A stretch of DNA of 64,000 nt from CAKRPJ01 sp934376955 (GTDB taxonomy: Bacteria; Bacillota; Clostridia; Lachnospirales; Lachnospiraceae), in NCBI GenBank assembly GCA_934376955.1, contig CAKRPJ010000008.1, positions 25,507 through 89,506 of the forward strand. The letters are read 5' to 3'. Below the pieces are notes generated by a model. That model saw only the letters and a list, made by a program, of their open reading frames with translations, had not been told where the DNA came from and did no database searches. The position numbers and the translations under genes are program-made. Of this stretch, positions 41,445 to 49,968 are shown piece by piece (position 1 is the stretch's first letter; each line of letters begins with the position of its first letter).

Positions 41445-43247
41445 ATGAATTATGAGGACGAATTAGAGCGTTCCCGTGCAAGAAAGAGCCGGAGACGTGA
41501 AGCTACGGAAAACAACAGAAGCTCAAGGATGGCGTTTGAAGAAAAATGGGATACCCATGCAGAGCCGGGAAGCAGAGCCAGCAGAAACAGAAATGCATCG
41601 TCAAACCCGCATAACCGGAGACGCAGAAATTCCAACCGAAAGAAGAAGCTGATCATCGGGATCATGGCAGCGGTGCTTGGACTTTTAGTGCTTCTTGTAG
41701 GCGGTGCTTATGCCTATCTGAACCACCACATGGGGATCGCAAACCAGCAGAATGATTTCGATAAATCAGATGTTATCAACCTGGATCTTTCTGAAGAAAC
41801 CCGTGAGAAGATGGAAAAGGGATACTGGACGATCGCCGTATTTGGACTGGACTCCAGAGATTCCTCTACCGGAAAAGGCAATCAGTCTGATGTTATCATG
41901 ATCGTCAATCTGAACAGAGAGACCGGAGAGATCAAGCTTGTTTCCGTGTTCCGCGACACATACCTGAATGTTAATGACAAGAACACCTATAATAAGGTCA
42001 ATGCGGCGTATGCAGAGGGCGGCCCGGTACAGGCGGTAAAGGTGCTTAACAAGAATTTGGATCTCAACATTACCCACTATGTTTCCTTTAACTGGAAGGC
42101 AGTTGCGACAGCCATTAACATTCTTGACGGCGTAGATATCGATATCAGCAAATCGGAGTTCTACTATATTAACGCATTTATTACAGAGACGGTTAAGGGA
42201 ACCGGTATCGGTTCTCACCAGTTAAAGAGTGCAGGTATGAATCATCTGGACGGCGTTCAGGCCGTTGCCTACGGTCGTCTTCGTCTGATGGACAGTGACT
42301 ATGCGCGTACAGAACGTCAGAGGATCGTTATCCAGAAGGCGTTTGAGAAGGCAAAGAAGGCGGATCTGGCTACGTTAAACAGTCTGGTCGGAAATATGGC
42401 GGCCATGTGTGCGACAAACCTTGACACGAATGAGATCCTTTCGATGGCAACAAATATGACCAAATATCATCTTGGTGATTCGATGGGCTTCCCGGCAGCA
42501 CGCGGAGAGCAGAGTATCAAGATCGGAGGCGCTAAACGCTCCTGCGTTGTTCCCCAGACATTGGTAAGCAATGTTGAGAGCCTTCATAATTTCTTATTTA
42601 GTGATGAAAACTACACCCCGTCCAGCACAGTTCAGACGATCAGCAAGAAGATCTCTGATCTGACCGGACTTTACAACGCTGGAAAAGAGATCGGCCACGT
42701 GGCTACGGATAAGGGCTATGTTCCGAAGCCGACAGCAGCCTCCAAGGGAGATACAAAGGGATCTGAGGCGGAAAGCAGTACAGAGGAGACCGAATCCGGT
42801 TCCGGAGAGGAAACTCTTGAGAGTGAGACCTCTGAGGGCGAAACCATCGAAACCTCCGAAGGCGAAACCATCGAGACCTCTGAGGGAGAAAGTGAATCCG
42901 GCATGCATGCCGGAGGCTGGGAAACAGCGGCAACAGACAGCGAGGGAAATACAAAGGGCCCCGCAGGAGTTACAGAACCGGGACATGCAGGCCCCTCTGC
43001 CACCGAGGAGTGGAGGCCAAAGAGTCCGCAGGATGTGCCGCCTGAAACAACAGAAGCCTATGGGCCCGGATTTGAATCCGAGGCTGTGCCGGAGGCAACG
43101 AAGGCTTCAGAAAGCCCGGCTCATTCCGGTAAAAGCCAGAGCTCAGACAATCCGTCCTCGGTGATCGTCGTATCACCGACAAAGGAATCACAGGCCACTT
43201 CCGAGGTTCGTGGGGGGAGTCTCCCGGGCCCGGCCTCCGGAGTATAA
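41445..43247 (+). CDS. LCP (LytR-CpsA-Psr) family wall polymer ligase with repeat-rich tail
   Basis: The 600-residue protein has a basic cytoplasmic N-terminus (about residues 1-68), one membrane helix (about 69-90) and an extracytoplasmic LCP domain (about 120-390; TIAVFGLDSRDSS, VFRDTYLNV, GVQAVAYGRLRL). A C-terminal tail of about 180 residues rich in Ser, Thr, Glu, Gly and Pro follows, with near-identical TSEGETIE units around 42829-42890. LCP enzymes attach undecaprenyl-linked polymers to peptidoglycan, fitting the upstream glycan genes. It starts 14 bases after the priming transferase. Confidence 0.92.
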   Translation: MNYEDELERSRARKSRRREATENNRSSRMAFEEKWDTHAEPGSRASRNRNASSNPHNRRRRNSNRKKKLIIGIMAAVLGLLVLLVGGAYAYLNHHMGIANQQNDFDKSDVINLDLSEETREKMEKGYWTIAVFGLDSRDSSTGKGNQSDVIMIVNLNRETGEIKLVSVFRDTYLNVNDKNTYNKVNAAYAEGGPVQAVKVLNKNLDLNITHYVSFNWKAVATAINILDGVDIDISKSEFYYINAFITETVKGTGIGSHQLKSAGMNHLDGVQAVAYGRLRLMDSDYARTERQRIVIQKAFEKAKKADLATLNSLVGNMAAMCATNLDTNEILSMATNMTKYHLGDSMGFPAARGEQSIKIGGAKRSCVVPQTLVSNVESLHNFLFSDENYTPSSTVQTISKKISDLTGLYNAGKEIGHVATDKGYVPKPTAASKGDTKGSEAESSTEETESGSGEETLESETSEGETIETSEGETIETSEGESESGMHAGGWETAATDSEGNTKGPAGVTEPGHAGPSATEEWRPKSPQDVPPETTEAYGPGFESEAVPEATKASESPAHSGKSQSSDNPSSVIVVSPTKESQATSEVRGGSLPGPASGV

Positions 43248-43260
43248 AAAACAAAAATAA

Positions 43261-43308
43261 ATGCACGCTGTCAAATAGAAAAAAGCTATTTGACAGCGTG
43301 CATTTTCA
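43261..43308 (+). terminator. intrinsic terminator of the polysaccharide cluster
   Basis: ATGCACGCTGTCAAATAG (43261-43278) pairs perfectly with 43286-43303 over a seven-base loop, then TTTTC. An 18-bp perfect stem is among the strongest in the window. Confidence 0.92.
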
Positions 43309-43364
43309 GTGCTAGTCTTTACGTTGGACGTAGTTTTTTATGCAAAGGATTCGGAGGAACGGAC

Positions 43365-43991
43365 ATGCTGATAGATATGCACATTCATGAGTCGACCTGT
43401 TCGGCTGACAGCCAGATGACATTAGAGGAGATCGTTGCTGCGGCAAAAGAGCGCGGGCTGGACGCAATCTGTATTACAGATCATGACAGTATGGGCTTAA
43501 AGGAACGTGCGGAGGCATATTCCAGAGAAGTTGGCTTTCCTATTTTTGTAGGAGTAGAGTATTATTCTCTCTGGGGCGATATTACCGCATTCGGGATCGA
43601 TGGCTTTCCGCAGGAAAGGATCCCGGCACAGGATTTCATCGATCAGGTCAATGAGGCAGGAGGCTTCTGTGTTGCCTGTCATCCCTTCCGCAATAACAAG
43701 AGAGGCCTTGAGGAGCATTTAAAGGACGTCCATGGGCTTCATGGGATCGAAGTGCTGAACGGCAGCACGGATATGGAGTCCAACAGAAGGGCATTAGAAT
43801 ATTGCAGGGAATTAAATCTGCAGACAGTCGGCGCCAGTGATGCACACTGGACAAGCCAGCTTGGAAAATATGTGACAATGGTTCCGGGGAATCCCAAAAC
43901 ACTGGAGGAATTCGTACAGGCATTACATAAGGGTGGTTTAAAGCCTGCGATCCTCGAAGAAAACGGATATCGCATCGTAGATTCCTTTTAA
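43365..43991 (+). CDS. PHP domain metal-dependent phosphoesterase
   Basis: The 208-residue protein is a single PHP domain. Metal ligands appear in MLIDMHIHESTCSADS (residues 1-16), ITDHDSMGLKERAEA, GVEYY, VACHPFR and ASDAHW. Relatives hydrolyse nucleoside 3',5'-bisphosphates or phosphorylated sugars; the substrate here is unknown. The ATG at 43365 follows GGAGGAACG; an upstream in-frame ATG lies inside the preceding terminator and is not credible. Confidence 0.87.
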   Translation: MLIDMHIHESTCSADSQMTLEEIVAAAKERGLDAICITDHDSMGLKERAEAYSREVGFPIFVGVEYYSLWGDITAFGIDGFPQERIPAQDFIDQVNEAGGFCVACHPFRNNKRGLEEHLKDVHGLHGIEVLNGSTDMESNRRALEYCRELNLQTVGASDAHWTSQLGKYVTMVPGNPKTLEEFVQALHKGGLKPAILEENGYRIVDSF

Positions 43992-44013
43992 GGATCTGCG
44001 TAATGATATATCC

Positions 44014-44034
44014 CAGGTATTTGCTCAATACCTG
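44014..44034 (+). promoter_or_regulatory. palindrome upstream of the iron-type ABC importer, probable operator
   Basis: CAGGTATT-N5-AATACCTG is a perfect 8-bp inverted repeat that lies just upstream of TAGAAT (44040-44045), a likely -10 box. No T-run follows, so it is not a terminator. It is placed where a repressor or activator would control the importer genes. It does not match the Fur box. Confidence 0.55.
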
Positions 44035-44073
44035 TGGAGTAGAATAACAATTTATTTAAGAGGAGAGAATGTT

Positions 44074-45192
44074 ATGAAAAAGAGAGCAATTGCAGCATTT
44101 ATGGCTGCAGCAGTAGCGGCTTCTGCCTTAACAGGCTGCCAGAGTTCAAAGCCGGCAGAGACAACAGAAGCGGAGACAACCGCAGCTGAAACAACAGCAG
44201 CTGAAACAACTGCAGCAGAGACAACAGAAGCAGAAAAAGAGGCAGACAAGCCGTTTGAGGGTACGACCTTAAACGTAATGCTTGCTTACGGCGGTGCAGA
44301 CGCATCCTTCGATGAATTTACCGAGAAGACCGGCATCAAGGTCGAGTATGTGGAGATCTCCACAGGTAAGGCTCTGGCTCAGTTACAGGCTGAGAACGGC
44401 AACACAACCGCAGACGTATGGTTCGGCGGCGGCGTAGACAGCTACATTTCCGCTAAGGAGCTGGGATATCTGGAGCAGTATGAGTCTCCGGAGGCAGAGG
44501 CGATCAATCCGGCATATCGTGACAAAGACGGATACTGGACAGGTCTTGCTCTTGTACCGGCAGGCTTCCTTGTAAACAATGACGTATTAAAGGAAAAGAA
44601 TCTGGAAGTACCGAAGACATGGGAGGATCTCACAAAGCCGGAATATAAGGGCGAGATCATTATGGCTTCTCCGGCAATTTCCGGAACACAGTATGCGATC
44701 TTAAACGGAACCCTTCAGGCTTACGGCGAAGAAAAAGGCTGGGAAGTATGGAAGGGCATCAATGAGAACGTAGATTTCTATGCACAGGGCGGCGGTGAGC
44801 CGGGTCCGAAGTGCGCAGCAGGCGAATTTGGCATCGCAGTTCTTGCTATGACAGGCGGTACCTTTGCAATGGAGGATGAGTATCCGGTAACAGCTGTTTA
44901 TCCGGAGGATATGATCCCGTGGACACCGGCTCCGATCGCTATCTTCAAGAGCTCTGAGAACAAGGATGCTGCAAAGGTGTTTGTTGATTACTACCTTTCC
45001 AAGGAAGGTCAGGAGGCACTTCGTGAGGCAGATGCCCGTGTTATGGCACGTGGTGATGTAGATGTTCCGGCAGAGATCGGAAATGTGGATTCCTCCAAGC
45101 TGATCGACCAGGACGTTGCTCTGTTTGGAAGCCAGAGAGAAGAACTTCTTGAAAAATGGGAAGCTTTAGCTGGTGACAAGGACAGCAAATGA
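44074..45192 (+). CDS. ABC importer substrate-binding lipoprotein, Fe3+/FbpA-AfuA class
   Basis: The 372-residue protein has a lipoprotein signal (ASALTGC, cysteine near residue 25), then a Thr/Glu/Ala-rich linker with repeated AAETT units. A type 2 periplasmic-binding fold starts TLNVMLAYGGADASFDEFTE. FGGGVDSYISAKELG, GLALVPAGFLVNND and PEYKGEIIMASPAISGTQY are typical of ferric-iron/thiamine/phosphonate-type binding proteins. Downstream permease and ATPase genes complete an importer. The true ligand is uncertain, since the FbpA-type tandem tyrosines were not recognised. Confidence 0.85.
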   Translation: MKKRAIAAFMAAAVAASALTGCQSSKPAETTEAETTAAETTAAETTAAETTEAEKEADKPFEGTTLNVMLAYGGADASFDEFTEKTGIKVEYVEISTGKALAQLQAENGNTTADVWFGGGVDSYISAKELGYLEQYESPEAEAINPAYRDKDGYWTGLALVPAGFLVNNDVLKEKNLEVPKTWEDLTKPEYKGEIIMASPAISGTQYAILNGTLQAYGEEKGWEVWKGINENVDFYAQGGGEPGPKCAAGEFGIAVLAMTGGTFAMEDEYPVTAVYPEDMIPWTPAPIAIFKSSENKDAAKVFVDYYLSKEGQEALREADARVMARGDVDVPAEIGNVDSSKLIDQDVALFGSQREELLEKWEALAGDKDSK

Positions 45193-45203
45193 TAAATGAT
45201 GCG

Positions 45204-45232
45204 GCGGGCTGCAGACTGCAGCCCGCTTTTTT
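45204..45232 (+). terminator. intrinsic terminator after the binding-protein gene
   Basis: GCGGGCTGCAG (45204-45214) pairs with CTGCAGCCCGC (45216-45226), followed by six T. Located between binding protein and permease, it probably lets the binding protein be made in excess. Confidence 0.85.
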
Positions 45233-45250
45233 CAATAACAGGAAAAAGGT

Positions 45251-46915
45251 ATGAATACGTTTATGACAACAAACAGGAAAAGCAGATATCCGGCGGCAGA
45301 GCTGGCAGACCGCCTGATCTTAGCGGCCCTTCTTGCCGGGATCGGGATGTTTATCATATACCCGATCTGCTCGGTGGTTGTGACCAGCTTTTTTAAAGAC
45401 GGACATTTTACGCTGGAATATTATCAAGCTCTATTTACGGCAAAGAGCATCAAGCTCATCAAAAACAGCCTGAAGGTGGCAGTCCTTTCTTCTGTCCTTA
45501 CGACAGGATTTGCATTCTTTCTCGCTCTGGCCGTATTTGCGGCGAAGGGAAAAAGAAAACAGTTTATCCGAAACAGTCTGGTATTTACCATGATCTCTCC
45601 ACCCTTTGTATCCTCTCTGGCCTATATCATGCTGTTTGGGCGCAGGGGCCTCGTGACGTATCAGCTTCTCGGCTTAAGTGTGAATCCTTACGGCTGGCAC
45701 GGTGTCGTGATCCTTCAGGTCATCGGCAGTATTTCCTTTGCGACGCTTATGCTGTCGACCTCCTTTGACCATCTGGATCGAAGGCTTATCTTAGCCTCCA
45801 GAGATCTGGGAGCCACCACAACGGAAACGCTGTGGAACGTGATTCTTCCGATGGTACGCCCCGGCATTTTATCGGTATTATTTATGCTGTTTACAATGAA
45901 TTTGGCAGATTTCGGAACACCGGTGGTCATCGGCGGAAGCTTTAAGACACTGGCGACAGAGGCATATTTGCAGGTGATCTCCTCCTCAAAGCTGGGGAAG
46001 GCATCTGCCATAAGCGTATTTATGGTTCCCGCCGCGGTTCTTGCCTTTTTCTTTTACTACCGTGCCATGAAGGCCAATGAGAAAAGTGCCGGAAGCGACC
46101 GGGCCGATGCAGAGGATTCGGATGCATTTACATTGAACGGGCCTGCCGGTGTCGTGACATGGACGGTAACGATCGTCTTTTATGTGATCATGTTGCTGAA
46201 ATACGGAAATATCTTCCTATCCGCCGTTTCCAATTCAGCCAGCGGCAGCTTAAAATTTACACTGGAATACTTTGGAAAGCTCCCGCGTTCTCAGTGGAGC
46301 TCATTTCAGCATAGCCTGATCTACTCCTGCATTGCCGCACTGGCGGCCTCCCTTCTGGGGATCCTTCTTTCCTATTACACCCACAGAAGAAAGCTCAAGG
46401 GCATGAGGAGTGCAGAGTTTCTGGCCTCGCTTCCCTATATTATCCCCGGTACCTTCTATGGACTGGGATATGTGGCGGCCTTCAGCCATAAGCCCTTTTA
46501 CATTCGCGGAACAGCGGCGATCATAATCTTAAATCTTGCATTCCGCCAGATATCACTTACCAATAAATCGGCGAATGCCATGTTTTCCGGGATCAATAGA
46601 AAGATCGAGGAGGCGGCAAGGGATCTGGGGGCCAGCAGGCTAAATATTCTGTTCGGCATCATCCTTCCCCTCATGAAGCCGGCCTTTATAACCGGGTTTA
46701 TATCGATCTTTACCTCATGCATGACATCAGTGGGTGCCATCATTTTCCTTATATCGCCCGGAAAAAATGTGGCCAGTGCAGAGCTGTTCCAGTCCATCGA
46801 GAACGGACGCTACGGCGTAGCCTCTGTGCAGGCGGTTGTCATCATTCTTGCTACACTGGGGATCAATCTGGCATTTATGTCAATGCTTAAGCTTTCAAAA
46901 CGGGGAGGAAAATAA
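45251..46915 (+). CDS. ABC importer permease, FbpB type (two fused halves)
   Basis: The 554-residue membrane protein holds two tandem permease units of about six helices each, as in FbpB and ThiP. Each has a coupling-loop EAA-like motif: LILASRDLGATTTETLWNVILPMVRPGI near residue 180 and IEEAARDLGASRLNILFGIILPLMKPAF near 450. It forms the membrane channel. The stop overlaps the ATPase start by one base (TAATG), so the two are translationally coupled. Confidence 0.92.
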   Translation: MNTFMTTNRKSRYPAAELADRLILAALLAGIGMFIIYPICSVVVTSFFKDGHFTLEYYQALFTAKSIKLIKNSLKVAVLSSVLTTGFAFFLALAVFAAKGKRKQFIRNSLVFTMISPPFVSSLAYIMLFGRRGLVTYQLLGLSVNPYGWHGVVILQVIGSISFATLMLSTSFDHLDRRLILASRDLGATTTETLWNVILPMVRPGILSVLFMLFTMNLADFGTPVVIGGSFKTLATEAYLQVISSSKLGKASAISVFMVPAAVLAFFFYYRAMKANEKSAGSDRADAEDSDAFTLNGPAGVVTWTVTIVFYVIMLLKYGNIFLSAVSNSASGSLKFTLEYFGKLPRSQWSSFQHSLIYSCIAALAASLLGILLSYYTHRRKLKGMRSAEFLASLPYIIPGTFYGLGYVAAFSHKPFYIRGTAAIIILNLAFRQISLTNKSANAMFSGINRKIEEAARDLGASRLNILFGIILPLMKPAFITGFISIFTSCMTSVGAIIFLISPGKNVASAELFQSIENGRYGVASVQAVVIILATLGINLAFMSMLKLSKRGGK

Positions 46916-47877
46916 TGTTTTTACAGATGCTTGGACTAAAAAAGCTCTATGATCAGGAAAAGGGCTTAAAATACCTCGATCTGGAGATAGAAGAAGGCTC
47001 CTTTGTCACACTTTTGGGCCCCTCCGGCTGCGGAAAGACCACGACGTTAAATCTTCTGGGAGGCTTTTTAAAGGCAGATGAGGGAAAGATCCTTCTGGAG
47101 GGAGAAGATATTACCTCACTTCCTCCGGAACGGCGTCCCGTTTCTACTGTTTTCCAGAGCTACGCCCTGTTTCCGCACCTGAATGTGCTGGAAAACGTAT
47201 GCTATGGGCTTCGTTTCTTCCGGGGGATGAAAAAGAAGGAGGCGATCCCGGTCGCTATGGAGCAGCTGGCCTCAGTCGGGCTTTCCGGGTACGAAAAGGC
47301 AGCCATCAGCGAAATATCCGGCGGTCAGCAGCAGAGAGTGGCTCTGGCGCGGGCAATGGCAACAAACCCGAAGATCCTTTTACTGGATGAACCCCTTTCA
47401 AACCTCGATGCCGGGCTTCGCATCCAGCTGAGAGAGGAGCTCAAGGAGCTGCAGAAAAAGCTTAAGATCACCATGGTCTTCGTAACGCATGATCAGGAGG
47501 AGGCCTTAAGTCTTTCAGACCGGATCGTCATTATGGAAAAAGGGACTGCCGTACAGGTCGGGACGCCCAGAGAAATCTATTTCCATCCGGCAAGCTCCTA
47601 TGTGGCGTCCTTTGTGGGAAAGGTAAACTATCTCGAAACAGAAAAAGGGACGCGCATCGTCCGTCCGGAGGATGTATGGATGAAGGAGGACCCGGAGGGA
47701 GCTTATCGGGTCGAGACCGTAAGCTTTATGGGCTCACACACGCTATATGAGATATCAGACGGAAAAACGGTGTTGAAGGCGGATCTGTTTGGAATCGACG
47801 GCAGCCGCTTCCGGCCGGGAGACCGCGTAAAGGCAGGCTGGGACGATGTATCCGCCCGGCTGATAACGGAAAGATAA
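46915..47877 (+). CDS. ABC importer ATPase, FbpC/PotA type
   Basis: The 320-residue nucleotide-binding subunit has Walker A GPSGCGKT (residues 35-42), Q-loop VFQSYALFPHL, signature EISGGQQQRVALARA, Walker B ILLLDEPLSNLD and the H-loop VTHDQEEA. A C-terminal TOBE-like regulatory domain (about residues 245-315) follows. It powers the permease encoded just upstream with a one-base overlap. A strong terminator follows. Confidence 0.95.
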   Translation: MFLQMLGLKKLYDQEKGLKYLDLEIEEGSFVTLLGPSGCGKTTTLNLLGGFLKADEGKILLEGEDITSLPPERRPVSTVFQSYALFPHLNVLENVCYGLRFFRGMKKKEAIPVAMEQLASVGLSGYEKAAISEISGGQQQRVALARAMATNPKILLLDEPLSNLDAGLRIQLREELKELQKKLKITMVFVTHDQEEALSLSDRIVIMEKGTAVQVGTPREIYFHPASSYVASFVGKVNYLETEKGTRIVRPEDVWMKEDPEGAYRVETVSFMGSHTLYEISDGKTVLKADLFGIDGSRFRPGDRVKAGWDDVSARLITER

Positions 47878-47910
47878 TGGATAGAGAATAGAATAATATA
47901 TAAAAACAGG

Positions 47911-47963
47911 TAGGACTGCTGCAAATAGATGGGTGCTCATCTATGGTGCGGCAGTCCTATTTT
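47911..47963 (+). terminator. intrinsic terminator after the iron-type importer
   Basis: TAGGACTGC (47911-47919) pairs with GCAGTCCTA (47951-47959), enclosing an inner ATAGATG/CATCTAT hairpin, followed by TTTTA. Its T-run adjoins the first possible Pho-box hexamer. Confidence 0.85.
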
Positions 47964-47967
47964 ACAT

Positions 47968-47995
47968 TTTACATAAGTCTTACAAACAAGTTACC
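47968..47995 (+). promoter_or_regulatory. possible PhoP box (direct repeats) upstream of pstS
   Basis: TTTACA (47968-47973), CTTACA (47979-47984) and GTTACC (47990-47995) recur every 11 bases, the spacing of TTAACA-like PhoP half-sites known from B. subtilis. A fourth TTTACA lies at 47961. Candidate -10 boxes are TAAAAT (48017-48022) and CATAAT (48034-48039). It fits phosphate-starvation control of pst. Confidence 0.55.
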
Positions 47996-48108
47996 GTTTT
48001 ATGGTATTTGCAAAAGTAAAATCGTGGTAAAAACATAATGTACTCAAAAAGAAATAGAAAAATTCAGCCGAAAAGAAGACGGCGGTGAAACAACAGGAGG
48101 ATTTAATT

Positions 48109-49017
48109 ATGAAAAAGAAAACGATGATGATCGCAGGTATGACAATGGCAGCAGTTGGTGTTATGACAGGCTGTTCAGGAAGTACAAAGACTACAGATAC
48201 AAAAGCGGAGACGACCGCAGAGACGAAAGCAGAGACGACTGAGGAAGCAAAAGCAGAGACAACTAAAGCGGCAGAAAAGCTCAGTGGAAGCATTTCCATG
48301 TCCGGTTCTACATCCATGGAGAAGTTTGCCAACGCTCTTTGTGAGAGCTTTATGGAGAAATATCCGGATGTAAATGTGACAGTTGAGTTTACAGGCTCCT
48401 CTGCCGGTGTGGAATCCGTTCTCTCCGGAAAGTGCGATATCGGCAATTCATCCAGAAACCTGAAGGATGAGGAAAAGGAAAAGGGAGCCGTTGAAAATAT
48501 TGTTGCGATCGACGGGATCGCAGTTGCAGTTGACCCGAAAAATACAGTAAATGATCTTACCAAGGATCAGCTGGTATCGATCTACACCGGAAAGGTTAAA
48601 AACTGGAGCGAGGTAGGTGGCTCCAATATGCCGATCGTTGTAGTAGGCCGGGAGGCAGGCTCCGGTACAAGAGGTGCCTTTGAGGAGATCTTAAAGGTAG
48701 AAGACCAGTGTGTATACGCAAATGAGTTAGACAGCACAGGAGCTGTTATGGCAAAGGTAGCTTCCACTCCGGGTGCGATCGGATATGTTTCCCTTGATGC
48801 AGTGGATGACAGCGTGATTGCTGTTAAGCTGGATGGTGTAGAAGCAAATGCAAAGAACATCAAGGCCGGAACCTATTTCCTGAACCGTCCGTTTGTAATG
48901 GCTACCAAGGGAGAGATCTCTGAGCAGAACGAGCTTGTAAAGACACTGTTTGATTACATCTACTCCGAAGAAGGACAGAGCGTAGCAGCCGGTGTCGGCC
49001 TCATCACAGTACAGTAA
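48109..49017 (+). CDS. pstS: phosphate ABC transporter substrate-binding lipoprotein
   Basis: The 302-residue lipoprotein has a signal ending VMTGC (cysteine near residue 21), a Thr/Lys/Glu/Ala-rich linker, then the PstS fold. Typical phosphate-binding segments are ISMSGSTSMEKFANALCE, VEFTGSSAGVESVLSGKCDIGNSSR and VGREAGSGTRGAFEEI. The ATG at 48109 follows CAGGAGG. It leads the pstSCAB-phoU operon, behind possible Pho boxes. High-affinity phosphate capture outside the membrane is its role. Confidence 0.96.
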   Translation: MKKKTMMIAGMTMAAVGVMTGCSGSTKTTDTKAETTAETKAETTEEAKAETTKAAEKLSGSISMSGSTSMEKFANALCESFMEKYPDVNVTVEFTGSSAGVESVLSGKCDIGNSSRNLKDEEKEKGAVENIVAIDGIAVAVDPKNTVNDLTKDQLVSIYTGKVKNWSEVGGSNMPIVVVGREAGSGTRGAFEEILKVEDQCVYANELDSTGAVMAKVASTPGAIGYVSLDAVDDSVIAVKLDGVEANAKNIKAGTYFLNRPFVMATKGEISEQNELVKTLFDYIYSEEGQSVAAGVGLITVQ

Positions 49018-49035
49018 AGAAGCAGAGGGAGCAAT

Positions 49036-49968
49036 ATGGAGGAGAAACAGACCTTTTCGATTCATGGGAGCAATGCCAGCAGGGAAATTGCAGAAATAGC
49101 TGCTGAGATCATCTTTACGGTCTGCGCTTTCTTTGCGGTCTTAGCTGTTGCATCCATTACTATATACATGTTTATAAACGGTACGCCGGCGCTTCTCAAG
49201 GTAGGAGTCAAGGAGCTCCTCTTTGGGACCGTCTGGCAGCCGGCCTCAGCGGAGCCGTCCTTCGGGATCTTATATGTTATCCTTACTTCCATCATTGGCA
49301 CGGCTCTGGCAGTCCTCATCGGAGCTCCGGTGGGGATCCTCACCGCAGTTTTTATTGAAGAAATTGCTTCCCCAAGGCTTGCAGCTATCGTAAAACCGGC
49401 GGTAGAGCTCCTGGCGGGCATCCCGTCCGTTATCTATGGACTTCTCGGGATCTATCTTTTAAACCCGTTTATGTATAAGCTTGAGCTGGCACTGTTTTCA
49501 GATTCGCCCTCCCATCAGTTTACGGGGGGAGCGAATCTGCTCTCTGCGATCATCGTCCTTGCGATCATGATCCTTCCGACGGTGATCAATGTAAGCGTTT
49601 CGGCACTTCATGCAGTACCGAAACAGCAGGCGGCAGCTTCCCTTGCAATGGGGGCATCCAAGATACAGACGATATTCAAGGTACTGCTTCCGTATGCCAG
49701 ATCCGGGATCACGGCAGCCATCGTTCTCGGAACCGGTCGTGCGATCGGAGAGGCAATGGCCATCACGCTGGCATCCGGAAGCTCCGTCAATTTCCCGCTT
49801 CCCTTTAACTCGGTTCGTTTCCTTACAACCGCTATTGTAGCAGAAATGGGATATGCGGCAGGACTTCACAGACAGGTGCTGTTTACGATCGGACTGGTAC
49901 TGTTCGTATTTATCATGGTGATCAATATCAGCCTCGCAAGGATCCTTAAGGGAAAGGAGAATGCATAA
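49036..49968 (+). CDS. pstC: phosphate ABC transporter permease PstC
   Basis: The 310-residue protein has about six membrane helices. KELLFGTVWQPASAEPSFGIL and VELLAGIPSVIYGLLGIYLL are PstC signatures, and AASLAMGASKIQTIFKVLLPYARSGI is the coupling loop to the ATPase. It forms half of the phosphate channel. It starts 18 bases after pstS and its stop overlaps the pstA start by one base. Confidence 0.96.
   Translation: MEEKQTFSIHGSNASREIAEIAAEIIFTVCAFFAVLAVASITIYMFINGTPALLKVGVKELLFGTVWQPASAEPSFGILYVILTSIIGTALAVLIGAPVGILTAVFIEEIASPRLAAIVKPAVELLAGIPSVIYGLLGIYLLNPFMYKLELALFSDSPSHQFTGGANLLSAIIVLAIMILPTVINVSVSALHAVPKQQAAASLAMGASKIQTIFKVLLPYARSGITAAIVLGTGRAIGEAMAITLASGSSVNFPLPFNSVRFLTTAIVAEMGYAAGLHRQVLFTIGLVLFVFIMVINISLARILKGKENA

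Noticed and set aside
42829..42890. Short tandem repeats considered as a CRISPR-like array
   Set aside because: The units are in frame inside the LCP tail and encode TSEGETIE; there are no spacers.
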